A stretch of 64,000 nt of DNA, taken from positions 61,509 through 125,508 of the forward strand of contig CAZJQD010000002.1 of the NCBI GenBank assembly GCA_964548165.1, written 5' to 3'. Numbering within the stretch: position 1 is the first letter of the stretch; every line of letters starts with the position of its first letter. This DNA is from CAZJQD01 sp964548165 [NCBI: uncultured bacterium]. Its GTDB lineage: Bacteria > UBA8481. The notes under the pieces are model-generated. The model was not told where the DNA came from. It made no database searches and was given only the letters and a program-made list of their open reading frames with translations. Of the stretch, positions 44,555 to 52,943 are shown in pieces. Both the position numbers and the translations under genes were made by a program.

Positions 44555-45666
44555 GGCCCGTTCACATCCTCGCTGGCGCGGCCGCGGTGGCGGCCGCCTG
44601 GAATCTCGTTGGCTATCCGTTCTGGCTCTTGCAGCGAGCGCGATGCATGCCGCCCCCGGATTGGAAGAAAGGGTCGCCGCGATCGATCGCGGTGATCGTG
44701 GCCGCTCATGACGAGGCCGATGTGATAGGCGGCCGCGTCGCCAATCTCAGGGCGCAGGAGGATCCGGGAGCGCCCGTGGAGATCGTGGTCGTCGCCGACG
44801 GGTGCACGGACGAGACGGCTGCCGTGGCCCGGGCGGCGGGCGCAACCGTGATTGAGCAGGAGCGGCGCGGCAAGGTGGCGGCTCTTCATGCCGCGGTCGC
44901 CGCGACCGATGGAGAGCTGCTTGTTCTCACGGACGCCAACACCCGCTTCGCCCCGTCTGCGCTCCGCGAGCTCGTGGCTCCGCTGGCCGATCCCCGCGTC
45001 GGGATCGCGGCGGGCGATCTGCGCTACGAGGACGCGAAGGAGGCCGCCGCCGGGGGAGAGGCTCTTTACTGGCGCTACGAGACGGCCATCAAGGAGGCGG
45101 CGTCGCGGTGCGGCCTCTTGCTGATGGGCGCCGGCGGTATCTACGCGGTCAGACGCTCGGACTGGCCCCTGGACCTTGCCCCCGATCTCGCCGACGATTC
45201 CTACGTGCCCCTCAAGCTCCACCGCGAAGGTCGCGTCCATGCCTACGTTCCCGAGGCCGTGGCGTGGGAACGCGCGGGAGCGAAGATGAGCGAAGAGTGG
45301 CGTCGACGCGTCCGGATGGTCGCGCAGGACGTGCGCGTCGCGCAGGCGCTCTCGTTCGGCTGGCCGAATCGCAACACGGCCTTTGCCCTGGTATCCCAGA
45401 AGGCCTTGAGGTGGTGCCTCTTTCCCCTCGGCCTCTGCATCGCCGCGGCGTTCCCGGCGCGGCTCGTCCTGCCTGCCGCCGCCGGTCTTGCCCTCGGGGG
45501 CGTCGCGCGCGTGCCCGGGATCGCGCCTGCGGCCTATCTCGTCGGCGCGACGGCAGCCGCCTTTCTCGGCGCCGTGAAGGGGCTCTGCGGCCTCTCCTCG
45601 GCGACCTGGCGTCGCGCCGAGACCACGCGCCGTCCTTCGCCGTCGGCTTCCGTTGAGGGATCATGA
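44551..45666 (+). CDS. Membrane-anchored glycosyltransferase family 2
   Basis: 371 residues from GTG 44551. An N-terminal membrane segment (HILAGAAAVAAAWNLVGYPFWLL) is followed by a GT-A domain with 'IAVIVAAHDEADVI', 'IVVVADGCTDETA' (~81), 'RRGKVAALHAAVA', 'LLVLTDANTRFAPS' (~128), and later 'PDLADDSYVPLKLHREG' and 'EEWRRRVRMVAQDVRVAQAL' where processive enzymes have Q/RXXRW. Two or three C-terminal membrane segments follow (LFPLGLCIAAAFPARLVLPAAAGLALGG and on). This is the layout of processive or undecaprenyl-linked GT2 enzymes. Its stop overlaps the next ATG by four bases. Confidence 0.85.
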   Translation: MRPVHILAGAAAVAAAWNLVGYPFWLLQRARCMPPPDWKKGSPRSIAVIVAAHDEADVIGGRVANLRAQEDPGAPVEIVVVADGCTDETAAVARAAGATVIEQERRGKVAALHAAVAATDGELLVLTDANTRFAPSALRELVAPLADPRVGIAAGDLRYEDAKEAAAGGEALYWRYETAIKEAASRCGLLLMGAGGIYAVRRSDWPLDLAPDLADDSYVPLKLHREGRVHAYVPEAVAWERAGAKMSEEWRRRVRMVAQDVRVAQALSFGWPNRNTAFALVSQKALRWCLFPLGLCIAAAFPARLVLPAAAGLALGGVARVPGIAPAAYLVGATAAAFLGAVKGLCGLSSATWRRAETTRRPSPSASVEGS

Positions 45667-47270
45667 GCGCCACTGAACCATCGGGCAAGCCGACCGCGCA
45701 CGGCACGGATGAGCGATGGGAGAAGGTGCAGGACCTGACCTTCGGTGAGCTCGACCGATCCGCCGCGCTCGACCTGGCCGCGCTGACCCTGGGTGCGTTC
45801 CTGCTGTATCTGATCTTTCTCCTGCCTGGCGTGGGGTGGGGCGCCGGCGCTGAGATCCAGGCGAGAGCCGCGCTCTATGGGGCATCCGCGGAGGCGTCCA
45901 CGCCACCGGAGCTGGGGGACGGCCCCGGTGTGGGCGTCGCGCGGCGCGTGGTCCAGGACATCTTTCTCTGGCCTTCCGGCGTCTTCGTCCACCTCCTGCC
46001 ATTCGGCTCTCCGGCCTGGCGGTTCAACGTCCTGATGGTCGTTCTCTCGGTGATGACGCTCGCCATTCTCTATCTCACGATGCGCCTTCTCGTCGTGCGG
46101 CGTCTCGCCGCGGTCCTCGCCGCGACCGCCGTCATCTTCTCACACGCCTTCTTCCTCCAGGCCGTGCGTCCCTCGCCCTGGCCGTTTCTTGCCCTGCTGT
46201 ACGCGGCGCAACAGCACCAGGCCGTGCGTCACCTCCTCCTTGGCGAGACCTTCCCCCTGATCTCGGTCTGGGTCTTCTCCCTGACCGGCGTGGTCCTCGC
46301 GCCCGAGCTCGCACTTGCCTTCCTCGCGCCCGCGTTCTTCGTCACGATGCGCGGGTGGACGCGCGGCCCGTGGATATTCTGGTTGCTACTCCTGGTCACG
46401 ATCTTCACGACATCCGCGGCCTCCGCGCTCCAATCCTCCGCCTATCCCGTGCTCGCCGGATACCTCGCCCTGCAATACCCCGTGTTGGGATGGCTCCTGG
46501 CCGGGTGGGGAATCCAGGGCCTGGCCCGCAGGCTTCGCCCCGTCGGCGAACTTGCCGCCGTGGCCCTCGCCGGCTCCGCCCCTCTGGCCGTTCCTGCCTT
46601 CCTTCCCGACGCTCTCGGCGCGCTTCTTCCCGGTTCCCTCGTGATCGCCCTCCTGCTGGCCGTCGGGGCCGAGTACCTGATCGATCGACTCAAGCCGCGC
46701 CGCGAGCTGGCCACCTATGCCTTGCCCATGCTCTTTGCCGCCGTCGCCGCGTTGCCGCTCGTCTCCACGATCGTCCTGGCGACGACCGTGCGCGCCGGCG
46801 GCATCGATCGCCGCGTCGCGGTCGAACGTCCCTTCGGGATCGCGCTAAGAGACACGCCGTGGTGCGATGCCGTGTGGTACGCGCTCTGGCCACCGAAATA
46901 CGGCCAGGGAGGCGAGCGGTTCCTGGTGGAGGCCGAGGCGAACCTGCCGGAGAATGCGTTTCTCCTCGCGGATCCCGAGATACTCCCGGTGATTGCGTAC
47001 GCACAACGCGTCGAGAAGCGTCTCCTCGGACTGACGGCCGCGGGCCTCGATACAACGGGGCAGGCGGACCAGCTGCTCCTTCTGGCGCGCGCCGGGCGCC
47101 CCATCTTCCTGGCGGGCATGGACCCTGCCTATTACGACGGCGCCACGCTGGGACAGATGGGGGAGTTGGAAGCGGTGGGGAACTTCTACCGGTGGCGGCC
47201 CCGACCCTCGCTGCTTGAAACCGACACGCCCGCGGTGACTGGAACCGCAGGAAAGGCGCCCTCGCGATGA
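45663..47270 (+). CDS. DUF2723-like multi-pass membrane protein (possible GT-C glycosyltransferase)
   Basis: 535 residues, about ten membrane segments. After a ~40-residue cytoplasmic head comes 'GAEIQARAALYGASAEASTPPELGDG', then 'FVHLLPFGSPAWRFNVLMVVLSVMTLAILYLTMRLL' and 'FSHAFFLQAVRPSPWPFLALLYAA', which align well with the N-terminal part of DUF2723 proteins (TMEM260-like, GT-C fold, O-mannosyl transfer). The acidic GDSGE motif that opens DUF2723 is not intact here (GWGAGAEIQ). A ~150-residue soluble C-terminal part follows with 'ENAFLLADPEILPVIAYAQRVE'. It sits between a GT2 gene and capD, overlapping both by four bases. It could be a polymerase/flippase-type component or a transferase using a polyprenyl-phosphate sugar. 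Family call moderate. Confidence 0.7.
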   Translation: MSATEPSGKPTAHGTDERWEKVQDLTFGELDRSAALDLAALTLGAFLLYLIFLLPGVGWGAGAEIQARAALYGASAEASTPPELGDGPGVGVARRVVQDIFLWPSGVFVHLLPFGSPAWRFNVLMVVLSVMTLAILYLTMRLLVVRRLAAVLAATAVIFSHAFFLQAVRPSPWPFLALLYAAQQHQAVRHLLLGETFPLISVWVFSLTGVVLAPELALAFLAPAFFVTMRGWTRGPWIFWLLLLVTIFTTSAASALQSSAYPVLAGYLALQYPVLGWLLAGWGIQGLARRLRPVGELAAVALAGSAPLAVPAFLPDALGALLPGSLVIALLLAVGAEYLIDRLKPRRELATYALPMLFAAVAALPLVSTIVLATTVRAGGIDRRVAVERPFGIALRDTPWCDAVWYALWPPKYGQGGERFLVEAEANLPENAFLLADPEILPVIAYAQRVEKRLLGLTAAGLDTTGQADQLLLLARAGRPIFLAGMDPAYYDGATLGQMGELEAVGNFYRWRPRPSLLETDTPAVTGTAGKAPSR

Positions 47271-49102
47271 AGCGACTGCTCGTGGCTCTCGTCGACGCCC
47301 TGGGCATCATGGGTGCGCTCTTCCTGGCGACCGGCGTCCGGTTCGAAGGCGATGTTCCCGCCGATGAGCTCGTGCTGATCCTCCTCTCCCTGCCCGCCGT
47401 CGTCGGCGGCAAGCTCGTCGCGCTCTGGCTCTTCGAGTGCGATCGCTGGTCCTTCCGCTACGCGGGCGCCAGCGAACTGCGCCGACTCCTTGCCGCGCTC
47501 TCGCTGGGCACGCTCCTCGGCTGGGCGTTCACCTATCTGGTCGGACCGGCCGGAACCTCCCGAGCCGCCCTTCTCCTCGAGCCGCTCTTCTCGCTCTTCA
47601 TCCTCGGCGCCTACCGCTTCGGTTTCCGCGTGCTCCCCGATCGCTTCTCGCGGCCCCTGCCTGCGGCGACCGCGGGCCATCGGGTGCTCATCATCGGCGC
47701 CGGCGACGCGGGCGTCATGACGCTGAAGGAGATTCGCAAGAACCCGCGCTCCGACATGAACGTCGTCGGGTTCATCGATGACGATGTGGCCAAGAAGGGG
47801 CATTGGATCGACGGCGTGCGCGTCATCGGCGGCAGGACCGATATCCCCGAGGCGGTGAAGGCGCTGGAGGTGGACGAACTGCTGATCGCGATCCCGTCGG
47901 CGGGCGGCGAGACGATCCGGGAACTCGTCGCGGCGTGCCGCGAGGTCAAGACGCGGTTTCGCGTCGTGCCCGGACTACTCTCCATCATCCAGGGCCGCGT
48001 CCCCTTCGAGCGGATTCGCGAGCTTCGCGCCGAGGATCTTCTCGGGCGGGAGACGGTCGCGGTCGAGCCGGGGCAGTTCGCCGACGAGCTCCGGGGGCGC
48101 CGCGTCCTGGTGACCGGGGCGGGTGGATCCATCGGCAGTGAACTCTGCCGCCAGCTCTGCCTTGCCGGCGCGCACGTGACCCTCGTCGATCACTCCGAGA
48201 CCGCCGTCTACATGGTGACCCAGGAACTCTCCGCGCTCGTCCCGCGTCCCGCGATCAGCGCGCACATCGCCGACCTGCGCGATCGCGATCGGCTCCGCCA
48301 GGTCCTCCAGGACGCGCGGCCCGAGTTCGTCTACCATGCCGCCGCGTTCAAGCACGTTCCGCTCATGGAGGAGAACGTCATCGAGGCGTTGACGACGAAC
48401 GTCCTGGGAACGCGCAACCTCGCCGAGCTCTGCCGCGAGCTGGGTGTTCGGCGATTCACGTTCATCTCCACGGACAAGGCGGTGCGACCGACGAGCGTGA
48501 TGGGGGCTTCGAAGCGGGCCGCCGAGCAGTGGCTCTTCGATCGGGCCGCGGCGGCGGCGGCCGACGGCGGCGAACCCATGATCACGGCCGCCGTCCGGTT
48601 CGGAAACGTCTTCGGGTCCTCGGGCTCGGCCCCGCTCCTCTTTCGCCGCCAGATCGAGTCCGGGGGGCCGGTGACCGTGACCCATCCGCATGTCGTCCGC
48701 TTCTTCATGACCATTCCGGAAGCGGTCTTCCTCGTCATCCACGCCTCGCTCCTGGCCGAGCGCGCCGAGCTCTTCGTCCTGGAGATGGGGCAGCCGATCC
48801 GCATCCTCGATCTCGCCCGGAACATGATTACGCTCTCGGGGCTCCGCCCGGAGATCGACATCCCGATCATCTTCACGGGCCTGAGACCGGGCGAGAAGCT
48901 GTACGAGGAGGTGCTCACCGAGGGCGAGCATGTCGAGCCGACTACCGTGCCGAGGGTCTTTCGCGTCACGCGCGACCTGGTCTCGGCCGCCACGTTCCGC
49001 GCGGACTGGGAGGCGCTGGAAGCGAGCATCCGCGAGGGCGACGAGAATGCGCGGCGGGCCGCGTTGCGGCGAGTCGTCCCCGAGTATACCCAGGATCACT
49101 GA
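47267..49102 (+). CDS. Nucleoside-diphosphate-sugar epimerase/dehydratase, CapD/WbpM type
   Basis: 611 residues. N-terminal membrane segments (roughly 1-125, four helices) carry 'GVRFEGD' and end in a basic loop. A first Rossmann domain starts at 'LIIGAGDAGVMTLKEIRKNP' (~143) with 'NVVGFIDDD', a second at 'VLVTGAGGSIGSELCRQL' (~283). The catalytic zone reads 'FISTDKAVRPTSVMGASKRAAEQ' (~400-420), with Met and Lys in place of the usual Tyr-x3-Lys, as in the WbpM/FlaA1 family of UDP-GlcNAc 4,6-dehydratases. 'AAAFKHVPLMEENVIEAL' and 'FGNVFGSSGS' are also family text. It makes a 4-keto-6-deoxy sugar for the polymer, starting with UDP-GlcNAc or GalNAc. ATG overlaps the upstream stop (ATGA). Confidence 0.9.
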   Translation: MKRLLVALVDALGIMGALFLATGVRFEGDVPADELVLILLSLPAVVGGKLVALWLFECDRWSFRYAGASELRRLLAALSLGTLLGWAFTYLVGPAGTSRAALLLEPLFSLFILGAYRFGFRVLPDRFSRPLPAATAGHRVLIIGAGDAGVMTLKEIRKNPRSDMNVVGFIDDDVAKKGHWIDGVRVIGGRTDIPEAVKALEVDELLIAIPSAGGETIRELVAACREVKTRFRVVPGLLSIIQGRVPFERIRELRAEDLLGRETVAVEPGQFADELRGRRVLVTGAGGSIGSELCRQLCLAGAHVTLVDHSETAVYMVTQELSALVPRPAISAHIADLRDRDRLRQVLQDARPEFVYHAAAFKHVPLMEENVIEALTTNVLGTRNLAELCRELGVRRFTFISTDKAVRPTSVMGASKRAAEQWLFDRAAAAAADGGEPMITAAVRFGNVFGSSGSAPLLFRRQIESGGPVTVTHPHVVRFFMTIPEAVFLVIHASLLAERAELFVLEMGQPIRILDLARNMITLSGLRPEIDIPIIFTGLRPGEKLYEEVLTEGEHVEPTTVPRVFRVTRDLVSAATFRADWEALEASIREGDENARRAALRRVVPEYTQDH

Positions 49103-49104
49103 TC

Positions 49105-50400
49105 GTGGGACGAGCGGGCGGGGTGAGCGGCCGAACACGGATCGGCGGTGGCGTGGAGGCGCTCCTGGCCATCGTATTGGATACCGGCGTGGTCCTGGCC
49201 GCCCTCGAGGCCGCGACAAGGCTCAGGTTCGGCCCCGTCGTTCCGCTCGTCGATGCGCGCGAGCTCCAGGCGCTGGTGCCGCTACTCCTCTTGAGCCGCC
49301 TCGGCACGCTCTACGCCTCGGGGATCTACCGCCGATCCTTTCGTTACCCGCGCGGATTCGACTACGCCGATGTCGTGCAGGCCTGGGCGGCGGGCACGGT
49401 CATCCTCGCCGCGTCCGTCTTCTTCGGGCGCATCCTCGAGGCCTCGCGCCTCGTTCTCCTGACCGAGGCCGTCCTGGCGGGCGTCGGCCTGCTGGCGTGG
49501 CGAGCGCTCCTCGCCGCCTCGGCGCCGGCCTGGTCCCCGCCCCGCGACGCGGTGCTCCTGGGCGACGCCTCAGGCGTCGAGCGCCTCAACCAGTTTCTCA
49601 CGGCGGAACGATGGGAGTGGCGCGTGAAGGAGGCGGTCTCGGTCGACGCGCTGGAGTCGACGGAGGCCGGTGCTGTCTTCGTCGATGGCGCGCACCTCGA
49701 GGCCGGCATGCTGGCGCGAGCTCGGGGGCGAAGGCTCTTCGTGATCGCGGATATGCGCGAGGTCTGGTTGAGCGGCGCCGCCGCGTCGCACCTCGGCGGC
49801 TACGTGATCCTCGATACCGCCGGCGTCCGCCAGTCGCGGCACTATCTCCTTGCCAAGCGCCTCCTCGATCTCGCCGTCGGCCTGTCTGCGCTGACGCTCG
49901 CGCTCCCCGTCGGTCTGCTGGTGGCGCTGGGCATCAAGGCGAGCTCGCCGGGCCCGGTCTTCTTCACGCAGGCTCGCGCCGGCCGTCGGGGGCGCCCGTT
50001 CCCCATCCTGAAGTTCCGCACCATGCACGCCGCGGCCGCGGGTCCCGCCACCACGCGGGTCGGCGACGATCGGATCTTTCCGTTCGGAGGTTTCTTGCGA
50101 CGCTGGTCGCTCGACGAACTGCCCCAGCTCGTGAACGTCATCGCGGGGCAGATGTCGCTCGTGGGGCCGCGCCCCGAGCTTCCCGAGCTCGCCGACGCCT
50201 GGCCCGAGAGCCGTCGCGTCGTCCTGGATGTCCAGCCCGGCCTGACCGGGCTCGTCCAGGTGATGGGACGCGATGACCTGGCCGAGGACGAGAAGGCGCG
50301 ACTCGATGTCTTCTACGCGCTTAATCGATCGTTCGAGATGGACATGGCGATCCTGCTTCGCACGGGTCGCGCGATCTTTCGCTATGGGGGCAGAGTTTAG
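49105..50400 (+). CDS. Polyprenyl-phosphate sugar-1-phosphate transferase (initiating glycosyltransferase)
   Basis: 431 residues from GTG 49105, two bases after the capD stop; GTG 49123 is an alternative with a better upstream G-rich stretch. Several N-terminal membrane segments and a CoA-like fold stretch (VLLGDASGVERLNQFL) precede the conserved C-terminal domain: 'AKRLLDLAVGL', 'SSPGPVFFTQARAGRRGRPFPILKFRTMH' (~280-308), 'RRWSLDELPQLVNVIAGQMSLVGPRPELP' (~330-358) and 'QPGLTGLVQVMGR'. This is the WbaP/WcaJ/PssY class, which loads the first sugar phosphate onto undecaprenyl phosphate to begin a repeat unit. It likely uses the product of the adjacent capD. The catalytic Asp-Glu pair (DELPQL) is intact. 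Confidence 0.9.
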   Translation: MGRAGGVSGRTRIGGGVEALLAIVLDTGVVLAALEAATRLRFGPVVPLVDARELQALVPLLLLSRLGTLYASGIYRRSFRYPRGFDYADVVQAWAAGTVILAASVFFGRILEASRLVLLTEAVLAGVGLLAWRALLAASAPAWSPPRDAVLLGDASGVERLNQFLTAERWEWRVKEAVSVDALESTEAGAVFVDGAHLEAGMLARARGRRLFVIADMREVWLSGAAASHLGGYVILDTAGVRQSRHYLLAKRLLDLAVGLSALTLALPVGLLVALGIKASSPGPVFFTQARAGRRGRPFPILKFRTMHAAAAGPATTRVGDDRIFPFGGFLRRWSLDELPQLVNVIAGQMSLVGPRPELPELADAWPESRRVVLDVQPGLTGLVQVMGRDDLAEDEKARLDVFYALNRSFEMDMAILLRTGRAIFRYGGRV

Positions 50401-50446
50401 GGTCGTGCGTTCGGTTCGCTGTTTCGGTATGCTCCGCACGCGTCCC

Positions 50447-51943
50447 ATGAATCGGTCCTTTCTGCATCATGCGTTCACCGCGCGCGTCCCGTCTCTCCTG
50501 GCGGCCCTGGCGCTCGCGCTGGCGCTGTCGGCGGCTCCTGCATTCGCGCAGGCCGACGATCTCTACGCGCGTGCCGAATCCCTGGCGGCCGTGGGGCAAT
50601 ACCTCGACGCGGCCGCGGTGTATGCGAGGTTTGCGGCGGGACTGAGGCCGAACCAGGCCCCGTGGAGGCTGGCCGCGATGACGGGGCGGGCATGGGCGTT
50701 GGCCGAGGCCGGGTTCCGGGACAGCGCCGTGCCGCTCATCGTCCGCCTCAACGCCATCGCCGAGGACTCCCCGGAGCTGGCTTCGCGCCTGCCGGCCTCG
50801 GTCGAGGAGGACTACCTGCTACGCAAGGCGGCCCTCGAGCGGATGGTCGGCCTGCCGGCACGGCCCACGCTGGAGCGGTATCGCCTGCGCTATCCTCAGG
50901 GCAAGGGGATCGCGGGCGTCTATCGCGACCTGGCCCGCGAGGCGGCGGGCATGGACGAATGGCGCGAGTTCCTGCGGAGTTGCGTGCGGCTCGGTGGTCG
51001 CGACGCCCGGATCGCCACGTGGCGGCTGGAGCTGGCCGAGGGTGAACTCACGCTCGGGGACACCCGTGCCGCCATCCGGCTCTGGAAGACCGTCATCGTG
51101 AGACACACCCGGACCCCCGCGGCCATGGAGGCCGTGGAGCGGCTCGTCGCCATCACGGGACGCCTCCCGATCGGCGATCCGGTCTTCGTGGCCGACCTCG
51201 CCGAACTGGTTTCCTCGCGGCGGAGCGAGTTTGCCGCTCGAGGGAGCCTTGCCGGCGCCGAGGCGCTCCTCGCGCGAACACGCGCCTTGATGGAGGGTGC
51301 GGATCCGGACCTGGCGCCCGTCGCATCTGTTCCTCGCGGGACTCCCGCCGCCAATCCGGATCCCGCGCCCTCCCCACATAGCGCGGCCCCGACGACCCCG
51401 GTCGGCGCCCCGACGACCCCGGTCGGCGCCCCGACGACTGTGGGCACGGCCTCTCCGGCCCCTGCTTCCAGCGAGCCGTCACCCGCGTCGCACTCCGCGC
51501 AAACAGGTTCATCGACGCCACCGGCGGGGTCTCCTGCAGGCGCGGTCGTACCCGCGTCCGGGTCGCGACTTCCGGAGCCGACCGCGCCACCGCCCGTAGC
51601 GGTGAAGCGGCTCCTGACCGCGCCGCTCCCGGTGCGCGCCGGTCTCGAGGATTACCTCAAGCCGCTCGTCTTTCGCCTGCGGGGGGTCGCCGAGGAGCGG
51701 GGCCTCCGGATCATCCCGGAGCGCTGGTACTATCGCTATGCGTCCGGCGCCCGCGACCTCACGGACGCCGTGGTCGGGCTTGATATCGCCCGCTCCGAGG
51801 AGGGCATGATCCTGACTGTCTCCATCATCTATCCCGCGGCCAACGTCACCGATGTCTTCACGATCCCCTGGCGGGAACGTCCGCTCGACGAGGACTACAC
51901 CTCCACCGCGCGCGACATCATCAAGCTCGTCCTGCGCGATTAA
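50447..51943 (+). CDS. Secreted protein with repeat-helical N-terminus and Pro/Thr/Ala linker
   Basis: 498 residues from ATG 50447, chosen because a clean signal peptide starts there (VPSLLAALALALALSAAPAFA, cut before QADD). An in-frame ATG at 50429 is possible. Residues ~35-280 look like helical repeats (TPR-like: DDLYARAESLAAVGQYLDAAAVYARFA). Residues ~300-385 are a low-complexity Pro/Thr/Ala/Ser linker. The C-terminal ~115 residues are a compact domain, 'RAGLEDYLKPLVFRLRGVAEERGLRIIPERWYYRYASGARDLTDAVVGLDI...IPWRERPLDEDYTSTARDIIKLVLRD', of no named family that I know. It follows the polysaccharide cluster and may be a periplasmic assembly or copy-number factor; speculative. Confidence 0.7.
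   Translation: MNRSFLHHAFTARVPSLLAALALALALSAAPAFAQADDLYARAESLAAVGQYLDAAAVYARFAAGLRPNQAPWRLAAMTGRAWALAEAGFRDSAVPLIVRLNAIAEDSPELASRLPASVEEDYLLRKAALERMVGLPARPTLERYRLRYPQGKGIAGVYRDLAREAAGMDEWREFLRSCVRLGGRDARIATWRLELAEGELTLGDTRAAIRLWKTVIVRHTRTPAAMEAVERLVAITGRLPIGDPVFVADLAELVSSRRSEFAARGSLAGAEALLARTRALMEGADPDLAPVASVPRGTPAANPDPAPSPHSAAPTTPVGAPTTPVGAPTTVGTASPAPASSEPSPASHSAQTGSSTPPAGSPAGAVVPASGSRLPEPTAPPPVAVKRLLTAPLPVRAGLEDYLKPLVFRLRGVAEERGLRIIPERWYYRYASGARDLTDAVVGLDIARSEEGMILTVSIIYPAANVTDVFTIPWRERPLDEDYTSTARDIIKLVLRD
51387..51438. repeat. 21-bp tandem repeat (2.5 copies) within the Pro/Thr linker
   Basis: The unit CCCCGACGACCCCGGTCGGCG occurs twice, then half a unit. It encodes APTTPVG repeats and lies in the flexible linker of the secreted protein at 50447, a typical site of slippage-driven length change. 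Confidence 0.75.
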
Positions 51944-51992
51944 TTGCGCGGCCGGGACTGACAGGGCCCACGGTTTCGATTAATATCCGCGC

Positions 51993-52442
51993 ATGAGCGA
52001 TGACATTGTTTCCCTTTTCAGGGGCTTCTCGACCGTAGACAAGTTCACCGTGGAGCAGTTCTTTCCGCGCCGCCGATTCGCGGCAGGCGAGACCGTCTGC
52101 AAGTACGGCGATCCGGGGGACGGCATGTACGTCGTCCTGACGGGCCACGCCGAGGTGCGCCGTCCGCAGAGGCGCGAGGGCGAGTTCGAGGTCGTGGCGC
52201 GGCTCGAGCACGGCCAGGTGATCGGCGAGACGTCGCTCGTGGGCGACCACAAGCGCAATGCGACCGTCGTCGCGCTCGATGACCTCGGCGTGCTCGTGGT
52301 CTCGCGCGAGGACATGGCGCGCCTCAAGGCGGAGAAACCCATGCTCGCGTTCGCGCTCTACGAGGCCCTCATCGAGCAGATCCTCGTGCGTTTCCGCTCG
52401 CTCACCGACAAGAAGGACATGCTCAAGTTCTGGCTCGGCTGA
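51993..52442 (+). CDS. Cyclic-nucleotide-binding domain protein
   Basis: 149 residues, a single cNMP domain with no DNA-binding or kinase partner. It opens 'LFRGFSTVDKFTVEQFFPRRRFAAGETVCKYGDPGDGMYVVLTGHAEVRR' and reaches the phosphate-binding cassette 'GQVIGETSLVGDHKRNATVVAL' with Glu and Arg in place. It ends in a helical tail (IEQILVRFRSLTDKKDMLKFWLG). In the CRP/FNR fold this domain senses cAMP, cGMP or c-di-GMP-type ligands; free-standing ones may act as regulatory subunits. It is 49 bases downstream of the secreted protein gene and could be the last gene of the polysaccharide cluster. Ligand and target unknown. Confidence 0.85.
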   Translation: MSDDIVSLFRGFSTVDKFTVEQFFPRRRFAAGETVCKYGDPGDGMYVVLTGHAEVRRPQRREGEFEVVARLEHGQVIGETSLVGDHKRNATVVALDDLGVLVVSREDMARLKAEKPMLAFALYEALIEQILVRFRSLTDKKDMLKFWLG

Positions 52443-52463
52443 CGCCGGAGTCTCGGATAGCCT

Positions 52464-52943
52464 TCACGTCGAAGGCGGACGCTCCCCGTTCTTGCGGTCG
52501 GATTGGCTCAGCGTGGATCGGGATCGCGGCATGACAGCCGTGATGAGCGCCAGGCCGCTCGCGATCGCGCCGGCCACGCCGATGGTCCACAGCCCGTGCG
52601 CCAGGGCCGTCATCGGATCGCCGCGGACCGCTCCGACCATGGTCTCGAAGATGCCACGCCCCGGCACGAGGGGAATGATCGCGCAGGTGGCAAAGATCGT
52701 CGCGGGCCGCCGCGTCAGCCGCGCCATGACCTCGCCGTATCCCCCGACCCAGGTTGCCGCGACGAGCGTGGCGAAGATCACGGAGCCTGCCAGGGCGTGA
52801 GCCTCCAGGTAGACCCACCACGCGATCCCGCCGCCGGCACCGACCACCAGGAGAAGCGAGGCAGGAACGCGGAAGAGGACCGCGAAGCCGACGGTGGCCG
52901 CGAACGCGTAGAGGGGAGCGGTATCGAGGATCATCGTGCCCAC
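52464..52943 (-). CDS. Threonine/serine exporter, ThrE_2-type small subunit
   Basis: 159 residues with four to five membrane segments; 'AATVGFAVLFRVP', 'HALAGSVIFATLVAATWVGGYGEVMARLTRRPATIFATCAIIPLVPGRGIFETMVGAV'. The motif IIPLVPGRG is the ThrE_2 (DUF3815) mark. In many bacteria the exporter is split in a small (this) and a large subunit; both form the inner-membrane carrier exporting Thr/Ser. The two overlap by 13 bases here, so translation is coupled. A Ser/Arg-rich C-terminal tail is atypical. Convergent with the cNMP gene (21-base gap). Confidence 0.85.
   Translation of the reverse strand: MGTMILDTAPLYAFAATVGFAVLFRVPASLLLVVGAGGGIAWWVYLEAHALAGSVIFATLVAATWVGGYGEVMARLTRRPATIFATCAIIPLVPGRGIFETMVGAVRGDPMTALAHGLWTIGVAGAIASGLALITAVMPRSRSTLSQSDRKNGERPPST

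Noticed and set aside
48529-49104. N-terminal extension of the sugar-transferase frame into capD
   Set aside because: It lies within capD in another frame; the family begins near GTG 49105 or 49123.
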